A model generated the notes under the pieces. It worked only from the letters and a program-made list of their open reading frames with translations, was not told the DNA's origin and did not search any database. Both the position numbers and the translations under genes were made by a program. From NCBI GenBank assembly GCA_963798775.1, contig CAWCUK010000003.1:744001-808000 (forward strand): a stretch of 64,000 nt of DNA, written 5' to 3'. The stretch comes from CAWCUK01 sp963798775 (GTDB taxonomy: Bacteria; Bacteroidota; Ignavibacteria; Ignavibacteriales; Ignavibacteriaceae). Of this stretch, positions 46,933 to 55,801 are shown piece by piece (position 1 is the first letter of the stretch; the number at the start of each line of letters is the position of its first letter).

Positions 46933-47834
46933 TATAATTTATTATTCTCGCCGCTGATTACATCAATAAAAATTTTGTTTAATGTAGGCTCAACAATTGA
47001 AAAATTTGTTACATCTATCTTATTAACAATTTCCTTTAAAAGTCGCGGTGCGGGAAAATCTTCTATTAACTGTACTTCCGCGTAGTTTTTATAATTATCA
47101 ATATGTTTAACAAAAGGAAGTTTACTTAAAAAATTTGCGTCTCCTTCAAATTCAATTTTTACATTATTTGTTCCGAATTTTTTCTTTAGTTGCTGAAGAG
47201 ATCCGCTGCAAACTTCTTTCCCTTTATTAAGAAGAAAAATTTGTGAACATAGTTTTTCGGCTGTTTCCATCTGGTGCGTAGAAAGTATTATTATTTTGCC
47301 GGAATTTACAAATGATAGAATAGTTTCTTTCATCAGCTGTTGGTTAATAGGATCGAATCCGCTGAAAGGCTCATCAAGAATAAGTAATTTGGGATCATGA
47401 ATAACCGAAGTAATAAATTGTACCTTCTGCTGGTTTCCCTTGGAAAGTTCTTCTATCTTTTTATCGGCGTAAGTTCCTATCTCTAATTTCCAAAGCCAAA
47501 CCCTTGCTTCTTCAACGGCTTTTGAGCGTGGCATATTTTTAAGCTCAGCAAAATAAGCGATTACATCTAAAACTTTACTTTTTCTGTACAGCCCTCTTTC
47601 TTCCGGTAAATAGCCTACGGTATTAAAAAAATCCTTAGAAATGGAATTACCGTTAAACCAAATTTTTCCGGAAGTTGGTTTTATTATATTTAAAATTGTT
47701 CGAATAGTTGTAGTTTTTCCGGCACCGTTTGGCCCTAATAATCCAAATATTTGACCTTCCGCTACTTGAAAGGAAATGTCATCGACGGCAACTGTATCTT
47801 TATAAATTTTGCGAAGATTTTCTACAGCTAACAT
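46932..47834 (-). CDS. ABC transporter ATP-binding protein (NatA type)
   Basis: The 300-residue protein has Walker A GPNGAGKTTTIR, GYLPEERGLYRKSKV (Q-loop region), the LSKGNQQKVQF signature, Walker B LLILDEPFSGFDP and the H-loop STHQMETAE. A DUF4162-like tail follows (EPTLNKIFIDVISGE). The EERGLY form is typical of NatA-type export ATPases. Operon with the permease; divergent from the yceD promoter. Confidence 0.92.
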   Translation of the reverse strand: MLAVENLRKIYKDTVAVDDISFQVAEGQIFGLLGPNGAGKTTTIRTILNIIKPTSGKIWFNGNSISKDFFNTVGYLPEERGLYRKSKVLDVIAYFAELKNMPRSKAVEEARVWLWKLEIGTYADKKIEELSKGNQQKVQFITSVIHDPKLLILDEPFSGFDPINQQLMKETILSFVNSGKIIILSTHQMETAEKLCSQIFLLNKGKEVCSGSLQQLKKKFGTNNVKIEFEGDANFLSKLPFVKHIDNYKNYAEVQLIEDFPAPRLLKEIVNKIDVTNFSIVEPTLNKIFIDVISGENNKL

Positions 47835-48024
47835 TAGTTCCTTAAAATGAAAAATTCAGTAATAAATATACATTTTATCTGTAATAATTTACACCGGAAC
47901 ATCCGGCTTAAAATGAAGTAAAAAAAAGTCTACATATTTATAAATTTTTGAAAATTATAAAAAAAAAGAAATATTTTTTAATTTAAATTAAAAATTAGAG
48001 TAATTTGTTGATTCATCCAAAAAG

Positions 48025-48053
48025 TTGACTATCAGAAATAGTATCCATATATT
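48025..48053 (+). promoter_or_regulatory. Sigma-70-like promoter for the yceD-rpmF-plsX-fab operon
   Basis: TTGACT (48025-48030) and TATATT (48048-48053) are 17 bases apart, 40-70 bases upstream of the yceD ATG. The -35 differs from consensus by one base. The gap 47835-48091 holds nothing else obvious. Confidence 0.7.
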
Positions 48054-48091
48054 TTGGGTCGTTTTTGCTCTAATTTTGGGAAAATACGACG

Positions 48092-48598
48092 ATGAAGATC
48101 AAGATTGCAAATTTAAGTGACGGTGTTCATTATTTTACTTTCAATGAAGAAATTAATGTGGTTGGATTAGATGAACCCTTCTATAATAAATTTACAGCGG
48201 AAATCGAACTTTCTAAAACACACAGCCAAATTGTTTTAGATGCCCAAATTAAATTAAATGCTAAATTTGACTGCGATAGATGCAGTTCGAATTATGCCGC
48301 GGTTTTAAATACTTCCTATAAAATGGTTTATTTATTTAGTTCGGAACCGGAGGATAGTGAAGCCATAGATATTAAATATCTTCCGTTTGAAGCCGTTAGT
48401 ATAGATATAGCGGATGATGTAAGAGATTATGCTTTACTTGCTGTTCCTATGAAAAAAATTTGCAAAGAAGATTGCAAAGGTTTATGTTTTAAATGCGGTA
48501 AAGATTTAAATGAAGGTGAATGCGGATGCTCAGCGGAAAAAATTGATGAACGTTGGCTCCCCTTATTGGAATTAAAAAGTAAATTAAATATCAATTAA
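48092..48598 (+). CDS. yceD: DUF177 protein (YceD-like), rRNA-processing associated
   Basis: The 168-residue protein has the DUF177 pattern: KFDCDRCSSNYAAVLNTSYKMVY in the middle, ISIDIADDVRDYALLAVPMKKIC and CKGLCFKCGKDLNEGECGC with paired Cys, then DERWLPLLELK. Members act in 23S rRNA maturation in plants and bacteria and lie next to rpmF, as here (15 bases upstream). Confidence 0.9.
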   Translation: MKIKIANLSDGVHYFTFNEEINVVGLDEPFYNKFTAEIELSKTHSQIVLDAQIKLNAKFDCDRCSSNYAAVLNTSYKMVYLFSSEPEDSEAIDIKYLPFEAVSIDIADDVRDYALLAVPMKKICKEDCKGLCFKCGKDLNEGECGCSAEKIDERWLPLLELKSKLNIN

Positions 48599-48613
48599 TA
48601 TAACGGACGAAAA

Positions 48614-48793
48614 ATGCCAAATCCAAAACGTAAATGGTCCAAAAGCCGAAGAGATAAAAGAAGGACTCATTATAAAGCATCGGCTCCATCATTGAGTACA
48701 TGTTCAAATTGCGGTGATATGAAATTAGCCCACCGCGCTTGTCCATCCTGCGGCTATTATAATGAACGCTCAATGTTTTTACCGAAAAGCTAA
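48614..48793 (+). CDS. rpmF: 50S ribosomal protein L32
   Basis: 59-residue protein: MPNPKRKWSKSRRDKRRTH at the start, then the zinc-binding Cys pairs CSNCGD and CPSCGYYN. Length and Cys spacing match bacterial L32 exactly. It lies between yceD and plsX, the near-universal order. Confidence 0.96.
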   Translation: MPNPKRKWSKSRRDKRRTHYKASAPSLSTCSNCGDMKLAHRACPSCGYYNERSMFLPKS

Positions 48794-48816
48794 TTTAAAT
48801 TAATAATCCTTTATTA

Positions 48817-49851
48817 ATGTACAATTCTGATTCTAACAAATCTAAGTGCAGGATAGTTGTTGACGCAATGGGGGGCGATTTCGCCCCTCAAAATGCTGTA
48901 ATAGGTGCAATTCAGGCTTTAGACGCGAATAAAAACATCGAGCTTTTTCTTGTCGGGAAACAAGAAAAAATTCTCCAAGTTATCACTTCAAATAATCTTC
49001 AATTCGATCAAAAAAATGTTATAGATGCTTCCGAAATAATCGAAATGGGAGATTCCCCGACTTCATCATTAAAAACAAAAAAAGATTCTTCAATAGTTGT
49101 AGGTGCTTCTTTAGTTAAAGAAAAAAAAGCTGATGCATTTGTTAGCGCGGGCAATACCGGTGCTATGATGGCCGCCTCTACATTAATTATGGGAAGAATT
49201 CCCGGAGTAGGAAGGCCCACAATCGGCGCTCAAATGCCTAATGTAAATGGTTACTGCTATATTTATGATGTCGGTGCAGGCAAAGATTCAAAACCTCAGC
49301 ATTTATTTGAATATGCTATTATGGGTTCCATTTATGCTAAAGAAATAGGCGGAGTAAATAATCCTTCCGTGGCCGTACTAAGTATGGGTGAAGAGGAAGG
49401 AAAGGGAAATGAAGTAAGTGAAGCCGCGTATAAATTAATTCAAAAATCAAAATTGAATTTTATAGGCAATGTTGAAGGAAGAGATATTTTAACAAAAAAT
49501 GTTGATGTAGTTGTTTGCGATGGATTTGTAGGAAACGTATTATTGAAGTTTGGTGAATCGGTTCCTAAACTTTTAAAACAACTCCTTAAAAATACTGCCG
49601 AAAATAGTTTTACCGATAAACTGAAAATAGGGTTAACAAAAGGTACATTAAAAAAAGCGTTAAAGGTAATGGACTACCAGGAATACGGCGGTGTTCCGCT
49701 TTTAGGAGTTAACGGAATTAGTATAATCGGACATGGCTCCAGCACACCAAAAGCCATTAAAAATATGGTATTGCGCGCTAATGAAATGTTCGAAAAAGAT
49801 CTGCTGAAAAAAATTGAAAAATCAATAAAAGAATATTCTGATTTAATTTAA
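48817..49851 (+). CDS. plsX: Phosphate acyltransferase PlsX
   Basis: Makes acyl-phosphate from acyl-ACP for phosphatidic acid synthesis. The 344-residue protein has VVDAMGGDFAPQNAVIGA at the N-terminus, VSAGNTGAMMAAST, GRPTIGAQMPN, YDVGAGKDSKPQHLFEYA, CDGFVGNVLLKFGESV and DYQEYGGVPLLGVNG. Start context has no strong Shine-Dalgarno. It is followed by fabH after ten bases. Confidence 0.96.
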   Translation: MYNSDSNKSKCRIVVDAMGGDFAPQNAVIGAIQALDANKNIELFLVGKQEKILQVITSNNLQFDQKNVIDASEIIEMGDSPTSSLKTKKDSSIVVGASLVKEKKADAFVSAGNTGAMMAASTLIMGRIPGVGRPTIGAQMPNVNGYCYIYDVGAGKDSKPQHLFEYAIMGSIYAKEIGGVNNPSVAVLSMGEEEGKGNEVSEAAYKLIQKSKLNFIGNVEGRDILTKNVDVVVCDGFVGNVLLKFGESVPKLLKQLLKNTAENSFTDKLKIGLTKGTLKKALKVMDYQEYGGVPLLGVNGISIIGHGSSTPKAIKNMVLRANEMFEKDLLKKIEKSIKEYSDLI

Positions 49852-49861
49852 CGGAAGTTTA

Positions 49862-50864
49862 ATGAATAACGATAGAAAAATAAGTGCGGTTGTAACAGGG
49901 GTGGGAATGTATGTTCCCGAGAAAATTTTGGATAATGCTTTTTTCGAAAATATTGTAGATACCAATGATGAATGGATTAGAACTAGAACTGGAATTTCGG
50001 AACGAAGAATTTTAGAAAATGGTGCTACTAGTGATTTGGCCACCGAAGCAGCGTTGGATTTGTTAAAGAGTAAAAATATGTCCGCCGAAGAAATTGATGC
50101 CATTATTGTTGCTACTGTTACTCCGGATATGTTTTTCCCGGCAACTGCCTGTATTGTTCAAGATAATATAGGCGCTAAAAATGCTTGGGGATTCGATTTA
50201 TCTGCCGCGTGTTCGGGGTTTCTTTTCGCTTTTCAAACAGGATGCTCATTAATTCAAAGCGGAAATTATAAAAAGGTTATGGTTATAGGTGCCGATAAAA
50301 TGAGTTCAATTGTTGATTATAAAGATAGAAATACTTGTATTTTATTCGGCGATGCGGCATCCGCTGTTTTATTGGAACCTTCTGAAGATAAAAGTATTGG
50401 TATTCAAGATTCACTTTTACGTGTTGACGGTTCCGGCAGAGAAGCTTTATATATGAAAGGCGGAGGAAGTCTTAAACCCGCCTTCCCACGAAACAGTAGA
50501 AAAAAACTTACATGTGCTGTACCAGGATGGGAAAGCTGTTTTTAAAGTGGCGGTAAAAGGAATGGCCGATATTTCTTATGAGATAATGCAGAAGAATAAT
50601 CTTTCCGGCGAAGATGTGGCTTATTTAGTCCCCCATCAGGCTAATTTAAGAATTATAGACGCAACTGCTCAGAGAATGGGAATTAGTAAAGATAAAGTAA
50701 TGGTTAATATTCATAAATACGGAAATACAACAGCCGCTACTATTCCTCTATGTTTAACGGAATATTATCGTAACGGTAAAATAAAAAAAGGCGATAATTT
50801 AATTCTATCGGCTTTCGGCGCAGGATTTACTTGGGGCGCAATTTATCTGGTTTGGGGAATTTAA
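49862..50864 (+). CDS. fabH: 3-oxoacyl-ACP synthase III, frame broken near 50483
   Basis: Starts fatty acid chains by condensing acetyl-CoA with malonyl-ACP. The first frame has ITGVG-type N-terminus, ATVTPDMFFPATAC, the catalytic Cys in DLSAACSGFLFAF, and stops at 50545. Removing one T near 50483 (GCCTTCCC) continues as ASHETVEKNLHVLYQDGKA and on to the catalytic His in YLVPHQANLRII and Asn in NIHKYGNTTAATIP, ending at 50864. The total of about 333 residues is normal and all active-site residues are kept, so this is probably a sequence error. Confidence 0.93.
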
Positions 50865-50903
50865 TTAGTTATATTTGCGAAACTAAAATATTAAAAGAAT
50901 TTT

Positions 50904-51818
50904 ATGTCTAAAAAAGCTTTTTTATTTCCTGGTCAAGGTGCTCAATATGTTGGCATGGCGAAGGATTTATATGAAAATTCCGTTGAAGCCAAAGAAATGA
51001 TTGCAACAGCCGATGATGCTTTAGGCGTGAATCTTTCATATATAATGTTTAACGGACCCGAAGATCAGCTTAAGCAAACTGAATTTACTCAACCTGCAAT
51101 CTTTCTGCACAGTGTAATTTTAGCCAGCATAATTAGAACTTTACATGTTGATGCCGCTGCCGGTCATTCTTTAGGTGAATATTCCGCACTTGTTGCAGCG
51201 CGTTCTATTCAATTTTATGATGCGGTTAAACTTGTACGGGAAAGAGGAAAAGCGATGCAGCAGGCAGGTTTGGAAAATCCCGGAACCATGGCCGCAATTA
51301 TTGGTTTAGCTCCCGAAAAAGTAGAAGAAGCATGTACTGAAGCTTCTTTTGAAGGAATAGTTCAATGCGCTAATTTTAATTCTCCGGGACAAATAGTTAT
51401 TTCCGGTTCTGTTGCCGGAGTTAAAAAAGCAATGGAATTATCTAAAGTAAAAGGCGCGAAATTAGTAAAAGAATTAGTTGTCAGCGGTGCGTTCCATTCT
51501 CCATTAATGGAATCAGCAAAAGAAGTTTTAAGAAATGCGCTTGATAATTCTCCTTTTTATGATGCACGTTTTCCTGTTTATGCAAATGTAACCGCAAAAC
51601 CCGAAACTGATAAAGAAGAAGTTAAACGATTGCTCTATGAACAAGTTACTTCCCCGGTGAGATGGGAAGAAACAATAAATAATATGATTGCTGATGGAAT
51701 TGATGAGTTTTATGAAATAGGTCCGGGAAAAGTTTTACAAGGTTTGGTTAAAAGAATAAACCCAGATGTTAAAATATTCGGAATTGATAAATATTCAGAT
51801 GTGGAGAAGTATCTTTAA
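50904..51818 (+). CDS. fabD: Malonyl-CoA-ACP transacylase
   Basis: Loads malonyl groups on ACP. The 304-residue protein has LFPGQGAQYVGMAKDLY, TQPAIFLHS, the active Ser in AGHSLGEYSAL, GAFHSPLM with the active His, and PVRWEETI. The stop shares its last base with the ATG of the next gene (TAATG). Confidence 0.96.
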   Translation: MSKKAFLFPGQGAQYVGMAKDLYENSVEAKEMIATADDALGVNLSYIMFNGPEDQLKQTEFTQPAIFLHSVILASIIRTLHVDAAAGHSLGEYSALVAARSIQFYDAVKLVRERGKAMQQAGLENPGTMAAIIGLAPEKVEEACTEASFEGIVQCANFNSPGQIVISGSVAGVKKAMELSKVKGAKLVKELVVSGAFHSPLMESAKEVLRNALDNSPFYDARFPVYANVTAKPETDKEEVKRLLYEQVTSPVRWEETINNMIADGIDEFYEIGPGKVLQGLVKRINPDVKIFGIDKYSDVEKYL

Positions 51819-52402
51819 TGGAAGAAACTTTTACTAAAGTTGTTAAGGGATTAAAGATTGATCCCCGGATATTTACCTTTAAATTTAACTGCCGATGTAC
51901 CGGAGAATGCTGTAATTACGGCGTTTATACTGATCTTAAAGAGCATGAAATGATAATGGGAATTAAAGATAAAATTCTTCCTATGCTCGATGAGACTCAA
52001 TCCGCGGAAATAGAAAAATGGTTTGAAGCACCCGAAGAAGATGAGGATTTTGAATCCGGTGTGGCTGTCGGTACAGATTTAGTAAACGGCAAATGCGCTT
52101 TCCTTGATAAACAAGGACTTTGCACTCTTCAAAAATTAGCTAACGATGAAGGTGCGCATAAGTGGAAATATAAGCCTCTTTATTGTATATTATTTCCCTT
52201 AACTATTTATGAAGGTTCTTTAACTATAGATGATGAACATATTGATAGATTAAAAACCTGTAATAAACAAATAAATCCGGAAATCTCAATTTATGAAGCA
52301 TGCCGGGAAGAGCTTCAGCATTTATTTAGTATAGAAGGTTTAGCTGAACTTGAAGAATATAGGAAAGATTATTTTAATCTTAATAATAAAGAAATAAAAT
52401 GA
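51818..52402 (+). CDS. Cys-rich DUF3109/YkgJ-like protein inside the fab operon
   Basis: The 194-residue cytosolic protein has the Cys cluster NCRCTGECCNYG, then CAFLDKQGLCTL, LYCILFPLTIY, LKTCNKQ and EACREEL, eight or nine Cys in all. This is the DUF3109/YkgJ (zinc or iron-sulfur binding) pattern. The function of the family is unknown. It overlaps fabD's stop (TAATG) and fabG's start (ATGA), so it is translated with the fatty acid genes. Insertion here is not part of the textbook order fabD-fabG. Confidence 0.75.
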   Translation: MEETFTKVVKGLKIDPRIFTFKFNCRCTGECCNYGVYTDLKEHEMIMGIKDKILPMLDETQSAEIEKWFEAPEEDEDFESGVAVGTDLVNGKCAFLDKQGLCTLQKLANDEGAHKWKYKPLYCILFPLTIYEGSLTIDDEHIDRLKTCNKQINPEISIYEACREELQHLFSIEGLAELEEYRKDYFNLNNKEIK

Positions 52403-53142
52403 AGTTAGAAGGTAAAAGGGCAATAGTCACCGGAGGAACTCGCGGTATCGGACGAGGAATTGTACTTAAATTTGCTGAAAAAGGTTGCAGCGTTGTTTTT
52501 ACTTATAATAGTTCTGTCGAATCGGCTAAATTATTAGAAGAAGAAGCCGCAAAATTTAATGTTTCCGTTTTCGGTATTCAAGCCGATGCCTCTAAATTTG
52601 AAGAAGCTGAAAAAACAGTTGTTTTCGCTTTGGAAAAATTAGGCGGTTTAGATATTTTAGTGAATAATGCTGGAATAACTAAAGATAATTTATTACTTAG
52701 AATGAGTGAAGAAGATTTTGATAAGGTTATTGCGGCTAATCTTAAGAGCGTATTTAATTATACCAAAGCTGCCGTAAAACCGATGATGAGTCAAAGAAAA
52801 GGGAAAATTGTTAATATTTCTTCTGTGGTCGCTCTAATAGGAAATCCCGGACAAGCAAATTATGTTGCTTCAAAAGCCGGAGTAATAGGATTTACTAAAT
52901 CTGCCGCAAAGGAATTAGCTTCTAGAAATATAAATGTAAACGCGGTAGCGCCGGGATTTATTGCTACCGATATGACAGATAAACTGAATGATAAGCAGAA
53001 GGAAGCTATCACTTCTCAAATTCCTCTGAAAAAAATAGGAGCGGTTGAGGATATTGCTAATACAGTTGCATTCCTTGTTTCAGATGATTCAAAATATATT
53101 ACCGGACAGGTTATTTCTGTTGACGGTGGTATGGCAATGTAA
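52399..53142 (+). CDS. fabG: 3-oxoacyl-ACP reductase
   Basis: NADPH-dependent reduction in fatty acid elongation. The 247-residue SDR protein has VTGGTRGIGRGI, ILVNNAGITKDNLLLRM, catalytic Ser in VNISSVVA and YVASK (Tyr, Lys), VAPGFIATDMT and ITGQVISVDGGMAM. Four-base overlap with the preceding Cys-rich gene. Confidence 0.96.
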   Translation: MKLEGKRAIVTGGTRGIGRGIVLKFAEKGCSVVFTYNSSVESAKLLEEEAAKFNVSVFGIQADASKFEEAEKTVVFALEKLGGLDILVNNAGITKDNLLLRMSEEDFDKVIAANLKSVFNYTKAAVKPMMSQRKGKIVNISSVVALIGNPGQANYVASKAGVIGFTKSAAKELASRNINVNAVAPGFIATDMTDKLNDKQKEAITSQIPLKKIGAVEDIANTVAFLVSDDSKYITGQVISVDGGMAM

Positions 53143-53203
53143 TTTTTGTTGAATAAAAAAATAATGTATAGTTAACAAACAAATAAAATATAGGAGATAC
53201 ACA

Positions 53204-53440
53204 ATGGACGTTGAGGCTAAAGTAAAAGAGATTATTATTGATAAACTTGGTGTGGAAGAATCTCAAATTACACCCGAAGCTTCATTTACAAATGACTTAG
53301 GTGCGGACTCTTTAGATATCGTTGAATTAGTAATGGGTTTTGAAAGCGCTTTTCAAGTTTCTATTCCGGATGAAGACGCCGAAAAAATAGGTACTGTTGG
53401 CGATGCCGTCAGTTACTTAAAAGAAAAATTAGGACAATAG
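53204..53440 (+). CDS. acpP: Acyl carrier protein
   Basis: Carries acyl chains on 4'-phosphopantetheine. The 78-residue protein has the Ser attachment site DLGADSLDIVELVM and the usual acidic helices. GGAG precedes the ATG by eight bases. It lies between fabG and fabF as in most bacteria. Confidence 0.97.
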   Translation: MDVEAKVKEIIIDKLGVEESQITPEASFTNDLGADSLDIVELVMGFESAFQVSIPDEDAEKIGTVGDAVSYLKEKLGQ

Positions 53441-53447
53441 TCTATTT

Positions 53448-53551
53448 AAAGGCTGTCTCAAAAATATTCATTTTTATTTCTGCTTGCAGTGTTAATCCTT
53501 TAACAAGTTTTATTCCTGTTGCACGCGTAAATTTTTGATGAGACAGCCTTT
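53448..53551 (+). repeat. 13-bp inverted repeat, terminator/attenuator or small MITE-like insert
   Basis: AAAGGCTGTCTCA (53448-53460) and TGAGACAGCCTTT (53539-53551) are perfect inverse complements 78 bases apart, followed by CTTTTTCTCC. The whole fills most of the acpP-fabF gap. It could reduce read-through after acpP. The GCTGTCTCA end also resembles the ends of some IS families (from memory, not checked). No direct repeat at the flanks was obvious. Confidence 0.5.
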
Positions 53552-53621
53552 CTTTTTCTCCCTAATTCCGGCTTAAATCCTAATCCCGGAAATTTTAAAA
53601 ACTAATTACCCGGAGAAATTT

Positions 53622-54869
53622 ATGAATAGGAGAAGAGTTGTTGTTACCGGTCTGGGTGCAGTTACTCCTATCGGTCTTGGAGCGGAAGAATTTTGGAATT
53701 CAATGCTTGAAGGTAAAAATGGGGTTGGACCAATAACCAAGTTTGATACAACAAATTTTGATACCAAATTTGCCGCTGAAATTAAAAATTTCGTTCCCGA
53801 AAATTATTTCGATAAAAAAACTTTAAAGAGAATCGATCCGTATACTCAGTATGCTTTAGTTTGTGCTGAAATGGCAATGATTGATTCAGATATTCATTTG
53901 GAAAAAGTTGATCGGGAAAAATTCGGAGTAATTTTCGGAAGCGGAATCGGCGGAATGGTTACCAACCAGCAGCAGCATTGGAATTATTACGAAAATAAAA
54001 ATCCCCGTACAATCAGCCCCTTTTTTGTTCCTATGATGATTTCCGATATGGCTGCGGGACAAATTTCCATTCGTTATGGGTTAAAAGGCCCTAATTACGC
54101 TACAACTTCTGCATGCGCTACTTCATCTCATGCAATAGCCGACGCTTTTATGCTTATACAGCGGGGAAGCGCGGAGCTGATGGTCTGCGGCGGTTCAGAA
54201 GCCGCGATTACAGAAATGTCAATCGGCGGATTTAATTCGATGAAAGCTCTCTCCACTTGGAATGACAGGTATTTAGAAGCTTCCCGTCCTTTCGATAAAA
54301 ACAGAAATGGATTTGTTATGGGCGAAGGCGCCGGGATTTTAATATTAGAAGAATACGAACATGCCAAAAATCGCGGTGCTAAAATTTATTGTGAAGTGGG
54401 CGGAGTAGGCTTAACCGGCGATGCTTACCATATAACGGCTCCTTCTCCGGGGGGCGAAGGCGCGGTTAGATCTATGAAAGCCGCGGTTTCGGATGCCGGT
54501 GTAGAACTTACCGATGTTAATTATATCAACGCGCATGGTACTTCAACGCCTTATAATGATGTTAATGAAACTAGAGCCATTAAAGCTGCGTTTTGTGAGC
54601 ATGCTTTTGATATTGTTGTTAGTTCTACAAAATCAATGACAGGACACTTGTTGGGCGCGGCTGGCGGTATTGAAGCTATTGCTACTATCCTCGCGCTAAA
54701 AAATAATGTTGTGCCGCCGACTATTAATTTAACCGACCCCGATCCTGAATGTGATTTAAATTATAGCCCTCATAAGCCTACTATTATTAATATAAATGTG
54801 GCTATAAGTAATACTTTTGGTTTCGGCGGACATAATGCATCATTGTTGTTTAAGAAAATTGAGGAATAA
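53622..54869 (+). CDS. fabF: 3-oxoacyl-ACP synthase II
   Basis: Elongating condensing enzyme. The 415-residue protein has VVTGLGAVTPIGLG, catalytic Cys in TTSACATSSHA, His in NAHGTSTPYND and MTGHLLGAAGG, and NTFGFGGHNASLLF at the end. GGAG is placed eight bases before the ATG. Followed three bases later by rnc. Confidence 0.97.
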   Translation: MNRRRVVVTGLGAVTPIGLGAEEFWNSMLEGKNGVGPITKFDTTNFDTKFAAEIKNFVPENYFDKKTLKRIDPYTQYALVCAEMAMIDSDIHLEKVDREKFGVIFGSGIGGMVTNQQQHWNYYENKNPRTISPFFVPMMISDMAAGQISIRYGLKGPNYATTSACATSSHAIADAFMLIQRGSAELMVCGGSEAAITEMSIGGFNSMKALSTWNDRYLEASRPFDKNRNGFVMGEGAGILILEEYEHAKNRGAKIYCEVGGVGLTGDAYHITAPSPGGEGAVRSMKAAVSDAGVELTDVNYINAHGTSTPYNDVNETRAIKAAFCEHAFDIVVSSTKSMTGHLLGAAGGIEAIATILALKNNVVPPTINLTDPDPECDLNYSPHKPTIININVAISNTFGFGGHNASLLFKKIEE

Positions 54870-54872
54870 ATC

Positions 54873-55661
54873 TTGAGCAGGGTACTATCCTGGTTGTTTG
54901 AAAAATTGAAACAACGGGAAAAAGAAAAGAGTTCTAAATATATAACCCGTTTATTAACTTCCAAAAAATTTGCCGAATTGGAAAATATCTTAGGGTTTAG
55001 TATTAAAAACCGCTCCTACTTCATTCAGGCTTTCATGCACCGCTCTTTCCTTGAACAAAATAATGAATACGATGTATCAAACGAACGGCTTGAATTTTTA
55101 GGTGATTCTGTTTTAAGTCTTGTGGTCGCCGATTATTTATTTGAATCTTTTCCCGACAAAGATGAAGGATTTTTAACTAAAGTAAGAGCCAAGCTGGTAA
55201 ATAGAGTGGCTTTAGCAGATGCCGCTGAAAAAATTAATCTTTCCGATTTTCTTCTTGTTAGTAAAAATTTGTCCAATAATTTTGCAAACGGTTCAAGAAC
55301 TGTACTTTCCGATGCTTTGGAAGCTTTAATTGGCGCAGTTTATCTTGATAATGGTTTAGAAGCCGCCCGTAATTTTATTCAGAAGGTTTTAATTCAGCCT
55401 AATACAAAAGAAGGCGTTTATTTAATTGATGAAAATTATAAAAGCCAATTGTTGGAATATGCACAGGCTAATAAACTTGAAAATCCTGCCTATATTGTAA
55501 TTAAAGAAGAAGGCCCGCAGCATAATAGGATTTTTACAATAAAAGTAATGATCGGAAATCAAGAATTCGGTGAAGGGAAGGGGAGGAATAAAAAAAGCGC
55601 GGAACAAAACGCGGCCGAAGCAGCCCTCGCGCTTATTTCCGAAGAAAATGTTAATAAATAA
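54873..55661 (+). CDS. rnc: Ribonuclease III
   Basis: Double-stranded RNA endonuclease for rRNA and mRNA processing. The 262-residue protein has an N-terminal extension, NERLEFLGDSVLSLVVADYL, SDALEALIGAVYLD with the acidic metal ligands, and a C-terminal dsRBD (YKSQLLEYAQ; KKSAEQNAAEAALA). The start is TTG with GAGGA about eight bases before it. Last gene of the lipid operon. Confidence 0.95.
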   Translation: MSRVLSWLFEKLKQREKEKSSKYITRLLTSKKFAELENILGFSIKNRSYFIQAFMHRSFLEQNNEYDVSNERLEFLGDSVLSLVVADYLFESFPDKDEGFLTKVRAKLVNRVALADAAEKINLSDFLLVSKNLSNNFANGSRTVLSDALEALIGAVYLDNGLEAARNFIQKVLIQPNTKEGVYLIDENYKSQLLEYAQANKLENPAYIVIKEEGPQHNRIFTIKVMIGNQEFGEGKGRNKKSAEQNAAEAALALISEENVNK

Positions 55662-55801
55662 TTTTTATGCGTTTGCTTCATCCATCCATTTTTTAACAGA
55701 TTTTGCTTAAATTTCTATTATTAAAAATATCATTTTATAGTTCTTAGACTATCCTTATTTTTATCATAAATTTTTATAATTAAATAGTGAGATTTTAACT
55801 T

